In this document: one piece after another, positions 24,668-33,133 of the stretch
Layout of the letters: every line of letters starts with the position of its first letter
Numbering within the stretch: the stretch's first letter is position 1
DNA from: Gammaproteobacteria bacterium
GTDB taxonomy: Bacteria; Pseudomonadota; Gammaproteobacteria; Acidiferrobacterales; Sulfurifustaceae
Length of the DNA stretch: 35,630 nucleotides
Direction: 5' to 3'
NCBI GenBank assembly: GCA_016199745.1
Contig: JACQFZ010000064.1
Span: 1-35,630 of the forward strand
Notes under the pieces: model-generated
What the model saw: the letters and a program-made list of their open reading frames with translations, nothing else
Database searches by the model: none
Told to the model about the DNA's origin: nothing
Made by a program: the position numbers and the translations under genes

Positions 24668-25618
24668 ATGAAGATTCACGCAACATGGTTAGGACATCTG
24701 GTTGCAACCGCAGCGGCACTTTGCTTTTCCGCGAACGTTGCAGCCGCGGATCTCGGCGCCACGGACGAACCGATCCGCTTGGCGATGTTGGAATGGACCG
24801 GGCAGCACGTCACGACCCGCATCGGCGGTGAGATATTGCGCAAAATGGGTTACAAGGTCGAATACGTCACCACCGGCAACTTCCCCCAGTTCTCCAGTCT
24901 GGCCGACGGATCGATTCATGCGTCGTTGGAAATTTGGATGAACAACGTCGGCGATATTTTCCCGAAGGTGCTCGCCGAAAGGAAAATCGAAGATATCGGT
25001 AATCTCGGGTTGCGAACCAAGGAAGGTTGGATCTTCCCGAATTACATGAAAGATGTTTGTCCGGGGTTACCCGACTGGAACGCCTTGAAAAACCCGAAGT
25101 GCGTACAGGCGCTGTTGATGCCGGACACGGCACCCAACGGTCGCCTCGTCGACTATCCCGCCGATTGGGGCTCGCGCAGCGCCGCGATCATTAAAAATGC
25201 GCAGCTTCCACTAAAGCCGATCCCGGCAGCGTCCGAAGATGCGTTGGTCGCGGAGCTGCGATCCGCGGTCGCGGCGAAGAAGCCGTTGCTCATGATGTTT
25301 TGGGGGCCGCATTGGGTGCTGGCGGAATTCGATGTCAACTGGGTCGTTATGCCGCCGTGCGACAAAATCCGAAATTCGCTTAGCAATAACGCCGAATGCA
25401 TCATTCCTCCGCAAATTGACAAAGTTACCTGGTCCGGGTTCGAGAAAAAATGGCCAGCGGCGTACAAGTTGTTGGAGAAATTCAAAATGGATGCCACCGA
25501 GCAACAAGAAATGATGTGGCGCATCGATAGAAAGCATGAAAAGCTCGATACCGTAGTCAAGGAATGGGTCGAAAAAAACGAGATGCGCTGGAAGCGTTGG
25601 ATCAAGGCAGCGCAGTGA
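24668..25618 (+). CDS. ProX/OpuAC-type substrate-binding protein, copy 2
   Basis: The 316-residue product is a close paralog of the protein at 23340-24278: signal peptide ending in NVAAA, then EPIRLAMLEWTGQHVTTRIG and GYKVEYVTTGNFPQFSSLAD. It differs mainly in the C-terminal half, where PPCDKIRNSLSNNAECIIPP has a few extra residues between the two Cys. A leader AACAGGAGAATCAACG precedes the ATG. It has no permease or ATPase of its own and probably feeds the neighbouring importer, perhaps with a different ligand preference. Confidence 0.92.
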   Translation: MKIHATWLGHLVATAAALCFSANVAAADLGATDEPIRLAMLEWTGQHVTTRIGGEILRKMGYKVEYVTTGNFPQFSSLADGSIHASLEIWMNNVGDIFPKVLAERKIEDIGNLGLRTKEGWIFPNYMKDVCPGLPDWNALKNPKCVQALLMPDTAPNGRLVDYPADWGSRSAAIIKNAQLPLKPIPAASEDALVAELRSAVAAKKPLLMMFWGPHWVLAEFDVNWVVMPPCDKIRNSLSNNAECIIPPQIDKVTWSGFEKKWPAAYKLLEKFKMDATEQQEMMWRIDRKHEKLDTVVKEWVEKNEMRWKRWIKAAQ

Positions 25619-25630
25619 AAGTGGCGGTGC

Positions 25631-25717
25631 GCGATTTTATATCTGGCGCCGGACGACGCCGGCTTCGTCGACGGCGCGATCGTATCGATCGATAGCGGTG
25701 GTGTCTATGGAGTTTAA
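25631..25717 (+). pseudogene. Remnant of a short-chain dehydrogenase, last 28 codons
   Basis: The frame reads AILYLAPDDAGFVDGAIVSI followed by DSGGVYGV and a TAA. This is the C-terminal signature of short-chain dehydrogenases (LASDxAxFVTGxxxxVDGG). Everything upstream is missing; it begins 12 bp after the second binding-protein gene. It is not a copy of the dehydrogenase at 32195-33025, which ends differently, so a second dehydrogenase gene once lay here. Confidence 0.65.
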
Positions 25718-25739
25718 TCAGTAAACAGGAGGAACAACG

Positions 25740-26020
25740 ATGCATCTTCATTTGAAACTTATTCGCCGCATTACCATTGCGACCATCGCGCTCGTTTTTT
25801 GCACGAGTGCCGTTGCCGCCGATCTCGGGGTCAAGGACCAACCGATCCGCTTGGCGATGTTGGAATGGACCGGGCAGCACGTCACGACCCATGTCACCGG
25901 TGAGATATAGCGCAGAATGGGGTACAACGTTGAATACGTCACCGCCGGGCCGTCACCAAGGAATGGGTCGACAAACACGAAGCGCGCTGGAAGGTCTGGG
26001 TCACGATGGCGGTGCAGTGA
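25740..26020 (+). pseudogene. ProX-like binding protein, copy 3, internally deleted
   Basis: The start is intact, with the shared leader CAGGAGGAACAACG, a signal peptide and then QPIRLAMLEWTGQHVTTHVT. An in-frame TAG lies at 25908-25910. After NVEYVTAG (about 25950) the sequence jumps to the C-terminal end VTKEWVDKHEARWKVW in another frame, with a TGA at 26018-26020. About 220 codons of the middle are gone. It is a dead third copy of the family. Confidence 0.88.
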
Positions 26021-26077
26021 TAAGAGTTTCCTTAGTTTTATAAACAGCCGCTCGTCGCGTGAAGAGAGAATAATGGT

Positions 26078-26201
26078 AGAGGTCATCTCATAAGTCCCTT
26101 ACCCCAACCTCTCTCTCCGGAGGAAAGGGGTTTTACTCCCTTCTCCCCCCGGGAGAAGGGCGGGGGATGAGGGAAAGAGGGTGCTTATTAAGATGACCTC
26201 T
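26078..26201. repeat. MITE-like inverted-repeat element
   Basis: The ends AGAGGTCATCTCATAAG (26078-26094) and CTTATTAAGATGACCTCT (26184-26201) are inverted copies. Inside, CCCCAACCTCTCTCTCC and CCCTTCTCCCCCCGGGAGAAGGG form further hairpins. The interior resembles the CCCTCTCCC/GGGAGAGG repeat at 32069-32163. It sits between the broken binding protein and the end of the LuxR-type gene. Confidence 0.7.
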
Positions 26202-26207
26202 AAAACC

Positions 26208-26984
26208 CTAGCGCTGAAAGAACTGAAAGAACTGCAGGAAAAGTTCCCGTTCCGTCTTGATGTCGAGCTTCTCGTAGATGCGTCGGCGATGATTCTTTAC
26301 GGTGCCAACTGCAATGCCGAGACGCTTAGCGATCGTTGAGCTCGGGTATCCGCGAAGAACGAGTTGCACCAGTTCCTTTTCGCGCGCCGAGAGCTCCGGC
26401 CAAAGATCGTCCGGGATGACGGGTTCGCGCTTCGGCATCGCTCCGACCATGTTAGGAAAGTCGGTACGCATAAAATTCGGTCGGCGTGATCGGATGTCCA
26501 AGGAATGCAACGCGGCGAAAATGGAGAAGCGCGCCGTGAGCGACGCAATCTCGCTGTCCTTGAACGGCCGACTGGTGCGATCGAGGAATATGCCGAGACA
26601 CCAGTCGCCTCCGTCCTCGAGCAGGATGCCGACTTCATCGCAAATCGCGGACTGCGCCAGGAACTCGGCGATGTACTTGCCGCGCTTGACATCATCGTTG
26701 GTCAATCGCTTAAGCGGGACAATGCCGAGTTGACGCTGTTCGCGCCAATAGGCATAGAACGGATCGTAGATGTAATAGTTCTCGAGATAGCGCCGCACCA
26801 TGTGATCGGAAAAGTGCCGGTGCTTGACGAATTCAGGTCGGCGTGTCGCGGAGTAGCGCGTCACCGTAACCAGATCGTGTGCCACCGACGATCCGACGGC
26901 GTCAATCAGCCGGTCGACATGCTGGTCGGTCCCGGTGGCAGTAATGGCGGCAGCCAGCGGCTGCCAAATTCTATCCATCCGCAT
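26208..26984 (-). CDS. LuxR-family transcriptional regulator
   Basis: The 258-residue protein ends in a LuxR helix-turn-helix: LSAREKELVQLVLRGYPSST, then IAKRLGIAVGTVKNHRRRIYEKL (about 195-240). The N-terminal 180 residues (RYLENYYIYDPFYAYWREQ ... GILLEDGGDWCLGIFLDR) look like a sensory domain of the autoinducer/GAF-like type, but not one whose ligand I can name. It is divergent from the carboxylase operon, with two tandem copies of a 22-bp-spaced motif between them, so it probably controls that operon and itself. Confidence 0.88.
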   Translation of the reverse strand: MRMDRIWQPLAAAITATGTDQHVDRLIDAVGSSVAHDLVTVTRYSATRRPEFVKHRHFSDHMVRRYLENYYIYDPFYAYWREQRQLGIVPLKRLTNDDVKRGKYIAEFLAQSAICDEVGILLEDGGDWCLGIFLDRTSRPFKDSEIASLTARFSIFAALHSLDIRSRRPNFMRTDFPNMVGAMPKREPVIPDDLWPELSAREKELVQLVLRGYPSSTIAKRLGIAVGTVKNHRRRIYEKLDIKTERELFLQFFQFFQR

Positions 26985-27011
26985 TGCTCATTATTGGCAC
27001 CGCCCGTCCAC

Positions 27012-27034
27012 CTTCGTCATGGTGTCTTTTAGCA
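27012..27034 (-). promoter_or_regulatory. Candidate operator, copy B
   Basis: On the minus strand TGCTAAAAGACACCATGACG followed by AAG. It matches copy A at 21 of 23 positions. It lies 28 bp upstream of the LuxR-type start codon and is in tandem with copy C at a 22-bp period, about two helical turns. Confidence 0.65.
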
Positions 27035-27035
27035 T

Positions 27036-27056
27036 ACGTCATTGTGCCTTTTGGCA
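27036..27056 (-). promoter_or_regulatory. Candidate operator, copy C
   Basis: On the minus strand TGCCAAAAGGCACAATGACG, differing from copy A at one position in 20. It is tandem with copy B. It lies about 64 bp before the start of the carboxylase beta-subunit gene. Confidence 0.65.
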
Positions 27057-27119
27057 TATGGCGCCGCCACGGTTCTCGCACCACACTGATTGGAAGATCA
27101 ATCAAGAGGTGTTGCAGCT

Positions 27120-29279
27120 TTGAAAACACGTGCTTTGAAAGAGCCAGCCCTGGAAAACCCTATCGTGATCGGGATCGATGCCGGCGGCACCATGACCGAC
27201 ACCATTCTCGTGGACGAGTACGGTCACTTCAAGATCGGCAAGGCGGCGACCACGCCGAAGAACGAGGCGGAAGGTTTCATCGCCTCGGCCGCCGATGCCG
27301 CGGAAGCCTGGGGAATCTCGCTCGACGAGCTTTTCACCGGCGTTAACGTCGTGCTGTATTCCGGTACCGGCATGCTGAACACGCTGCTGTCTCGCACCGG
27401 CCGCAAACTCGGCTTGATCACCACCAAAGGCTTGGAAGACATGATCCTAATGGGCCGGGGTCTGCAAGCCTGGGCCGATTATTCCTATGCCGACCGTTTG
27501 CATGCCGTGACTCATCATCATCCCGATCCCCTGGTGCCGCGCCGCCGCACGCATGGCGTCACCGAGCGCATCGATCATTTCGGCGATATCGTCCTGCCGC
27601 TCTACGAGCACGAGGTGGTCCAGGCGGCGCAAGCACTGATCAAGGATAAGGTCGACGGCATCTGCATCATGACGATCTTCTCGCACGTCAACCCGGTCCA
27701 TGAAAAGCGCATCGCCGAGATCTGCCGCGAGGAAATCGCCAAGGCCGGCGCCGACATCATGGTTTACGCCAGCCACGCCGTGCGCCCCGTCATTCGCGAG
27801 CAGTCGCGTTTAAACAGCGTGCTTATCGAAGCCTATGCGACCTCGCGCGGCCGCAAGCAGTTGAAAGCGATTGAAGAGATTTCGCAGAAGTACGGTTTCC
27901 GCTACGGCGTGCAGACGCTGCTTTCTTTCGGCGGTCTCACCTCTATCAACCATCCGCGCCTGCACGAGACCATGATCTCGGGCCCGATCGGCGGCATTCT
28001 CGGTGCGATGTATGTCGGCAAGTTGATCGGTAATGACTCGCTGGTCTGCTCCGACATGGGCGGCACATCGTTCGACATGGGTGTCATTGCGCGCGGTCAG
28101 ACGCGCATCGAAAACGAGCCGCTGATGGATCGTTTCAAGCTTAATGTGCCGACGCTGCATCTCGACACCATTGGCGCGGGCGCCGGCATGATCCTGAAGG
28201 TCGACCCGTTGACGCGCAAAGTCAGCCTCGGTCCAGAGAGTGCCGGCTCCGATCCGGGTCCGATCTGCTTTGATCGCGGCGGCACCGAACCCACCATCGC
28301 CGATTGCGACGCGATTCTCGGGCGGCTCAATCCAGACTATTTCCTCGGCGGCAAGCTGAAACTCAAGGTAGAAAAGGCTCGCCTCGCATTTAAAGAGAAA
28401 TGCGCCGACCGACTCGGCGTCTCCGTCGAGGAAGCGGCCGAAGGCATGATCGAGATGCTGGAAGGCGACGCCAACAATGCGCTGCGTCGCGTCATCTCGG
28501 GACAGGGCATTCATCCATCGGAGTTCACGCTCTTCTCCTATGGCGGTTCCGGTCCATTGCATCTCGCCGGTTGCTCGCGCGGCATCGGCTTCCGCGACAT
28601 CATTACCTTCCAGTTTGCCGCCGGCTTTTCCGCCTTCGGCTGCACGACGGCCGACTATATGCGCCGGCATTCGGTATCGACGCAGTTCGACATCGCATCG
28701 AAGCCGACGGAGACGGCGCTTGAAGGTTTCGCCGCCTCGGTTACCACGATCTGGAATGACCTGGAAAAAGCGGGAGTCGACGAGATGCTCCCCGACGGTC
28801 ATACCCGCGACAACATCAAGACGACGCACTTTTTGATGATGCGTTATACCGGCCAGCTCGAAGACGTGGAAGTGATATCGCCGATCTCGACGATCAACAA
28901 CGCCGAGGACATGCGCAAGGTAATCGACCATTTCGAAGCGGTCTATGCCAGAACCAACCATCGCGTCTCGCGTTACGGCGAGGCCGGTTTCTCGATCCGG
29001 GAACTCGGCGTCATTGCCACCGCTGACAAGGTGAAGCCGGTGTTGCGCAAGCGCGCGCTTGGCACCTCCGACCCGAGCTCCGCGCACAAAGGTGTGCGCG
29101 AGGCCTATATCGGCGGACGTTGGCATAAGGCCAATCTCTACGAGATGGATCTGCTGCAACCGGGTCATGAGGTAAAGGGTCCGGCCATTATCGAGCATCC
29201 CGCAACCACGTTGGTCATTCATCCGAACGACCGCGTCTTTATCGATGAGTGGACGCTGCTTCACTATCATCACGCTTGA
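27120..29279 (+). CDS. Acetone-carboxylase-like beta subunit (HyuA/hydantoinase A family)
   Basis: I chose TTG 27120, since AAGAGGTG at 27104-27111 lies 8 bases upstream; it gives 719 residues, close to AcxA of known acetone carboxylases. The N-terminal IVIGIDAGGTMTDTILVDEY is the first phosphate-binding strand of the ASKHA ATPase fold; LVCSDMGGTSFDMGVI is the second phosphate motif, and TLFSYGGSGPLHLAG and DTIGAGAGMILKV are conserved HyuA segments. In acetone carboxylase this subunit uses ATP to activate the ketone and bicarbonate. The assignment to the acetone/acetophenone carboxylase group rests mainly on the alpha and gamma genes that follow. It is separated from the LuxR gene by about 135 bp of operator-containing sequence. 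Confidence 0.87.
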   Translation: MKTRALKEPALENPIVIGIDAGGTMTDTILVDEYGHFKIGKAATTPKNEAEGFIASAADAAEAWGISLDELFTGVNVVLYSGTGMLNTLLSRTGRKLGLITTKGLEDMILMGRGLQAWADYSYADRLHAVTHHHPDPLVPRRRTHGVTERIDHFGDIVLPLYEHEVVQAAQALIKDKVDGICIMTIFSHVNPVHEKRIAEICREEIAKAGADIMVYASHAVRPVIREQSRLNSVLIEAYATSRGRKQLKAIEEISQKYGFRYGVQTLLSFGGLTSINHPRLHETMISGPIGGILGAMYVGKLIGNDSLVCSDMGGTSFDMGVIARGQTRIENEPLMDRFKLNVPTLHLDTIGAGAGMILKVDPLTRKVSLGPESAGSDPGPICFDRGGTEPTIADCDAILGRLNPDYFLGGKLKLKVEKARLAFKEKCADRLGVSVEEAAEGMIEMLEGDANNALRRVISGQGIHPSEFTLFSYGGSGPLHLAGCSRGIGFRDIITFQFAAGFSAFGCTTADYMRRHSVSTQFDIASKPTETALEGFAASVTTIWNDLEKAGVDEMLPDGHTRDNIKTTHFLMMRYTGQLEDVEVISPISTINNAEDMRKVIDHFEAVYARTNHRVSRYGEAGFSIRELGVIATADKVKPVLRKRALGTSDPSSAHKGVREAYIGGRWHKANLYEMDLLQPGHEVKGPAIIEHPATTLVIHPNDRVFIDEWTLLHYHHA

Positions 29280-29290
29280 GGAGTGACGTC

Positions 29291-31522
29291 ATGTTGGAAA
29301 ACACGTTGGAAAAAGCTAAGTCCGTGGCACCGTTACATAAATCCGCGACGCCATTGCGCGACCGCCTTCTCGAGTCCGAACGGATGATGGAAGAGACCGG
29401 CTGCTACGACGGCATCACCGAGCTTACGCTGCGCAAGCAAGATCCGCTGAAGTTCGAGACGTTGCATACCAAGCTCAAGGCCGTGTGCGTCTCGGCCCGC
29501 GAGATGTGCCGGCGCATTTCGGCATCGCCGGGTGTGCGTGAAGTGGGCGAGATGGTGGTGGCGATCTACACGCCCGAGGGCGATGCCATCGCGCTGTCGA
29601 ACGGCATCATGGTTCATGTCCATACGATGAGTCGTTTCATCAAATGGATGATCAAGAACGGCTACGAAGAAAATCCCGGCATTCGCCCCGGCGACATCTT
29701 CGCCAACAACGACGCCTTCATCGGCACGGTCCAGGTGCCGGACGTCATGGACGTGATACCGATGTACCATGAAGGCACGTTGGTGGGTTGGGCCGGTGCC
29801 GTCTGCCACGAGCTCGAAGTGGGCGGCATCACGCCGGGCGGCGACGTCTGCCTGGCGCAAGAACGCTTCACCGAAGGTCTGTTCGTCTGCGGCGAAAAGA
29901 TCGGACAGAACGACGAGATCCGGCGTGACCACGTCATCCGTTGCGAGCGCAATCTGCGGATGCCCATTTACTGGGTACTGGACGAAAAGGCCAAGGTCGC
30001 CTCGTGCATCGACATACGCGAGAACGTTAGGAACCTCATCAAGGAAGTCGGTCTCGACTACTGGATGCGGGTCTCCAAGGAATACATCGAGGAGGGCCGA
30101 CGCGCACAACTGGCGCGCTCGCGCCAGCTCACCGTTCCTGGCAAGTATCGTGGTCACACCTTCTACGGCCATGTCACCGAAGGCAAGCCCGGTTTCCAAC
30201 CGCTCAGCGATCCGAACTGGCTCTACAACATACCGATCGAAATGGAGATCACCACCGACGGTACGATCAAGCTCGATTTCGAAGGCACGCAGCCTTGGGG
30301 TTATCATTCGATGAACTGCACGCCAGCCGGCATGGATGGCGGCATGTTCGTGACGCTGACGCAGCACATGAATTTCGAAGGCTTGGTCAATGACGGCGCG
30401 TGGATGGCGACCGAACTGAAACTGCCGCGTGGCACCTGGACCGATCCGGACGACGAGACGGCCGCGACCGCTACCTCATGGGCATTGCTGCTTCCGGCCT
30501 ATGGCGTGTTCCAGCGACTGCTATCGCGGGGATTCATCGCGCGCGGCTTCGTCGAGGAGGCCTTCATCGGCCAGGTCAACAGCCCGATGGTCGAGATGGG
30601 CGGCATGAGCCAGTACGGCACTAATTTCGGTATGGCGCATTTCGAATGCGCCGCGGCCGGTTCCGGCGCGCTTGCCATCAAGGACGGGCTCGATACCGCG
30701 TATGTCGGTTGGAATCCCGAATCCGACATGGGCAATATCGAGATCTGGGAGCAGAGCATGCCGATGGTCTATATCGGCCGCTCGATCATTCCGAATTCCG
30801 GCGGTGCCGGAAAATATCGAGGCGGTTGCGCGTTCATCTCCACCTGGCTCATCAACAAAACTAATTTTCTGCGAATCACCACCTCGGAACATTCCTCGCG
30901 CGTGTTCGATAACGGTGGCATGTGCGGCGGTTATCCCGCGCCGACCTGCGAGAAGCACCACGCGGTACGCAATTCCGATATCCACGAACGGGCCGCGCGG
31001 CGCGAGCCGCTGGCGCACGCGCCGGGGAATAATCCGCTGGATTCAGATTTCGAGCGTACCTATAAAGGTGAGCATGTATTCGAGGAAGGTCCCTACATCA
31101 CCAAGCCGCACAAAGCCGGCGACATCTTTAGCCATCCCTACAATGGCGGCGGCGGCTTTGGCGACGTGCTAGAGCGAGACCCGGTCAAAACCGCCTGGGA
31201 TGTCGAAAACGGTTTTCTCACCCGGGAATCGGTGGACGCTCTTTTTGGGATCGTTCTAAAGGACGACGCCGATGGCTATCCAGTGGCCGATCTCGAGGCG
31301 ACCGCCAAGCGTCGGAAGCAAATGCGGCGCGAGCGGCTGAAGCAGGCGATCCCGGTTTCCGAGTGGATGGCGAACGAACGCAAGCGCGTCGAACGCTCAG
31401 ATTTCGCGCCAGAAGTGGCGAAAATGTATGCCAGCGCCATGCGACTGTCACCGCGTTTCTCAGCGGAGTTCCGCACGTTCTGGAACCTTCCCGCTGATTT
31501 CACGATATCGCTGGAGAACTAA
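29291..31522 (+). CDS. Acetone-carboxylase-like alpha subunit (HyuB/hydantoinase B family)
   Basis: ATG 29291 has GAGGAG 8 bases upstream and gives 743 residues, somewhat shorter than known AcxB (about 776). Typical segments are NGIMVHVHTMSRFIKWMI, GDIFANNDAFIGTVQVPDVM, FECAAAGSGALAIKDGLDTA, YIGRSIIPNSGGAGKYRGGC, PYNGGGGFGDVLERDP and, at the end, SPRFSAEFRTFWNLP, which closely matches acetone carboxylase alpha. In that enzyme this subunit carries the Mn centre where the activated ketone is carboxylated. It follows the beta gene by 11 bp. Divergence from the classical enzyme is considerable, so the substrate may be another ketone. Confidence 0.88.
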   Translation: MLENTLEKAKSVAPLHKSATPLRDRLLESERMMEETGCYDGITELTLRKQDPLKFETLHTKLKAVCVSAREMCRRISASPGVREVGEMVVAIYTPEGDAIALSNGIMVHVHTMSRFIKWMIKNGYEENPGIRPGDIFANNDAFIGTVQVPDVMDVIPMYHEGTLVGWAGAVCHELEVGGITPGGDVCLAQERFTEGLFVCGEKIGQNDEIRRDHVIRCERNLRMPIYWVLDEKAKVASCIDIRENVRNLIKEVGLDYWMRVSKEYIEEGRRAQLARSRQLTVPGKYRGHTFYGHVTEGKPGFQPLSDPNWLYNIPIEMEITTDGTIKLDFEGTQPWGYHSMNCTPAGMDGGMFVTLTQHMNFEGLVNDGAWMATELKLPRGTWTDPDDETAATATSWALLLPAYGVFQRLLSRGFIARGFVEEAFIGQVNSPMVEMGGMSQYGTNFGMAHFECAAAGSGALAIKDGLDTAYVGWNPESDMGNIEIWEQSMPMVYIGRSIIPNSGGAGKYRGGCAFISTWLINKTNFLRITTSEHSSRVFDNGGMCGGYPAPTCEKHHAVRNSDIHERAARREPLAHAPGNNPLDSDFERTYKGEHVFEEGPYITKPHKAGDIFSHPYNGGGGFGDVLERDPVKTAWDVENGFLTRESVDALFGIVLKDDADGYPVADLEATAKRRKQMRRERLKQAIPVSEWMANERKRVERSDFAPEVAKMYASAMRLSPRFSAEFRTFWNLPADFTISLEN

Positions 31523-31524
31523 CC

Positions 31525-32019
31525 ATGACCCAATACAGCAAAGAAGTCATTCGCGAGCTTGCCGCCGGTACGCTGCCCTGGCCGCAGACACGCCGGATCA
31601 TGAGCGCCTACAAGGATGAAGACCGCTTCTTCAAGTATATCGAGATGCTTCAAGATCGCGTTTCCTGGAAGGATCCGATTTTGCTGCCGGTGAGCGAGCA
31701 TCTCTTTATCTGCGAGAGTGCAACGGGTCGGATAACGCGTTGCGAATGCGGCCACTCCTTCGGCGATTACCGAAAAAACTGGAAACTGAAAGCGGTGATT
31801 AATGTGCGCAACACGGAAGAAAGCCTGCGCGAAATTTATCCGAACAGCGATATTCCCGATCCGCAATGGATGGAGATTCGCGAATTCTTCTGCCCCGAGT
31901 GCGCGACTCTGCACGAGGTGGAAGCCGCGGCGCCCGGTTATCCGATCCTGCACGACTTCGAGCCGGATCTCGAAGGGTTCTATCGCGATTGGCTCGATAA
32001 GCCGTTGGCTAAGGCGTGA
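31525..32019 (+). CDS. Acetone-carboxylase-like gamma subunit
   Basis: The 164-residue protein matches AcxC in length and order: KDEDRFFKYIEMLQDRVSW, DPILLPVSEHLFICES, RCECGHSFGDYRKNWKLKA, REFFCPECATLHEVEA and HDFEPDLEGFYRDWL. The two CxC/CxxC pairs are the conserved zinc-type cysteines. This subunit is peculiar to the acetone carboxylase branch of HyuAB enzymes and is the strongest evidence for that assignment. Its start is 2 bp after the alpha stop, so the three genes form one transcript. Confidence 0.92.
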   Translation: MTQYSKEVIRELAAGTLPWPQTRRIMSAYKDEDRFFKYIEMLQDRVSWKDPILLPVSEHLFICESATGRITRCECGHSFGDYRKNWKLKAVINVRNTEESLREIYPNSDIPDPQWMEIREFFCPECATLHEVEAAAPGYPILHDFEPDLEGFYRDWLDKPLAKA

Positions 32020-32068
32020 GCAACATGGCGAAACGCCCGAGTATTCTTAGGGAGACGTTGATTTATTA

Positions 32069-32163
32069 CCCCTCTCCCGCCGGGAGAGGGGCTGGGGTGA
32101 GGGAAACAGCGCCATTTCTCGCGACAATTTTCCCTCACCCTAACCCTCTCCCGGTGGGAGAGG
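32069..32163. repeat. REP-like inverted repeat, CCCTCTCCC/GGGAGAGG type
   Basis: The left half has CCCCTCTCCCGCCGGGAGAG, then CTGGGGTGAGGG; the right half has CCCTCACCCTAACCCTCTCC and then CGGTGGGAGAGG. The halves are reverse complements, and each also folds on itself. It lies between the carboxylase operon and the dehydrogenase gene and probably reduces transcription through to the latter. Confidence 0.75.
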
Positions 32164-32194
32164 AAATTCTTCAGATGAAGAGCCTGTTAAAGCC

Positions 32195-33025
32195 GTGAGC
32201 GCATTCCTCAAAGGGAAAAGCGCGGTAGTTACCGGTGGTCTCACGGGCCAAGGTCTGGCAATCGCCAAGGCCTTGGCCGGTGTCGGCGCGAATGTCGCGG
32301 TCGGATCGTTCGTGCGCACACCCGTGGCACGGCAGGACGATGCCGCGGCCTATCCCGATCCCAAAGAGATAAGCGAGGTGCGGGAGCAACTGGCGGAATA
32401 CGGCACCGCCGTTTATGCCGGTCATCTCGACGTTCGTGATACGACCGTGATCGATAAATTCATCGCGGCTGCCGAAGCCGCCTGCGGCCCGACCGACATC
32501 CTGATCAACGCGGCTGGTACCACCGCCGAACAGGCCGTTGTCGGTCATTCGGACGAACTCTGGCTCAAGATCATCGACACCAATCTCAACGGCGCCTTCC
32601 GCATGATCAGGAAGCTGCTACCCGGCATGATCGAGCGCCGATGGGGCCGCATCATCAATATTGGCTCCACGGCAGCGACCGTCGGCTGGCGCGACAATCC
32701 CGCCTACTGTGCCTCCAAGTCGGGGCTCCTCGGGCTGACACGGTGTGTGGCGCTCGAAGGCGCGCCGCACGGTGTGAGCGCGGTGATGATCAGCCCCACT
32801 TGGGTCGAGACCGAACTGATGCGACGCAACGTCGAGCAACTCGTTCAGCGTGAGGGGAAAGGTCGTAGTGTCGAGCAGGCGATGGCGGAGATTGCCAAAC
32901 AGAACCCGCAACATCGCATCATCCAACCCGAAGAAATCGCCGCGCTCGCTGTCTTCCTGTGCCGCGATGAGGCAAGGGGGATTACCATGGAAAACATCCA
33001 GATCACCGGCGGCGCGCTCTGGTAA
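32195..33025 (+). CDS. Short-chain dehydrogenase/reductase
   Basis: The GTG-start product has 276 residues with the classical fold: SAVVTGGLTGQGLAIAKALA for NAD(P) binding, ILINAAGTT, IINIGSTAATVG with the catalytic Ser, and PAYCASKSG with Tyr and Lys. There is an unusual insert after VGSFVRTPVARQDDAAAYPD before VREQLAEYG. No good ribosome site is visible, and a REP-like element lies just upstream. Placed after a ketone carboxylase, it may oxidise a secondary alcohol to the ketone substrate; that is inference. Confidence 0.9.
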   Translation: MSAFLKGKSAVVTGGLTGQGLAIAKALAGVGANVAVGSFVRTPVARQDDAAAYPDPKEISEVREQLAEYGTAVYAGHLDVRDTTVIDKFIAAAEAACGPTDILINAAGTTAEQAVVGHSDELWLKIIDTNLNGAFRMIRKLLPGMIERRWGRIINIGSTAATVGWRDNPAYCASKSGLLGLTRCVALEGAPHGVSAVMISPTWVETELMRRNVEQLVQREGKGRSVEQAMAEIAKQNPQHRIIQPEEIAALAVFLCRDEARGITMENIQITGGALW

Positions 33026-33133
33026 AGGGGTAGCTACGCTAGAGAAAGTTTATTCTCGACCAGCGCTGTGACCGACCCAAAACACCGGACAAACTATCAC
33101 CGTCATCCAGGCGACGAGCACAGGAAGCCAACC

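Noticed and set aside
27810-29273. Long minus-strand open frame of 487 codons
   Set aside because: It lies entirely antisense to the carboxylase beta gene, and its composition (Arg, His and Asp rich) is typical of an antisense shadow.
29333-30367. Minus-strand open frame of 344 codons
   Set aside because: Antisense to the carboxylase alpha gene, with no recognisable motif or ribosome site.
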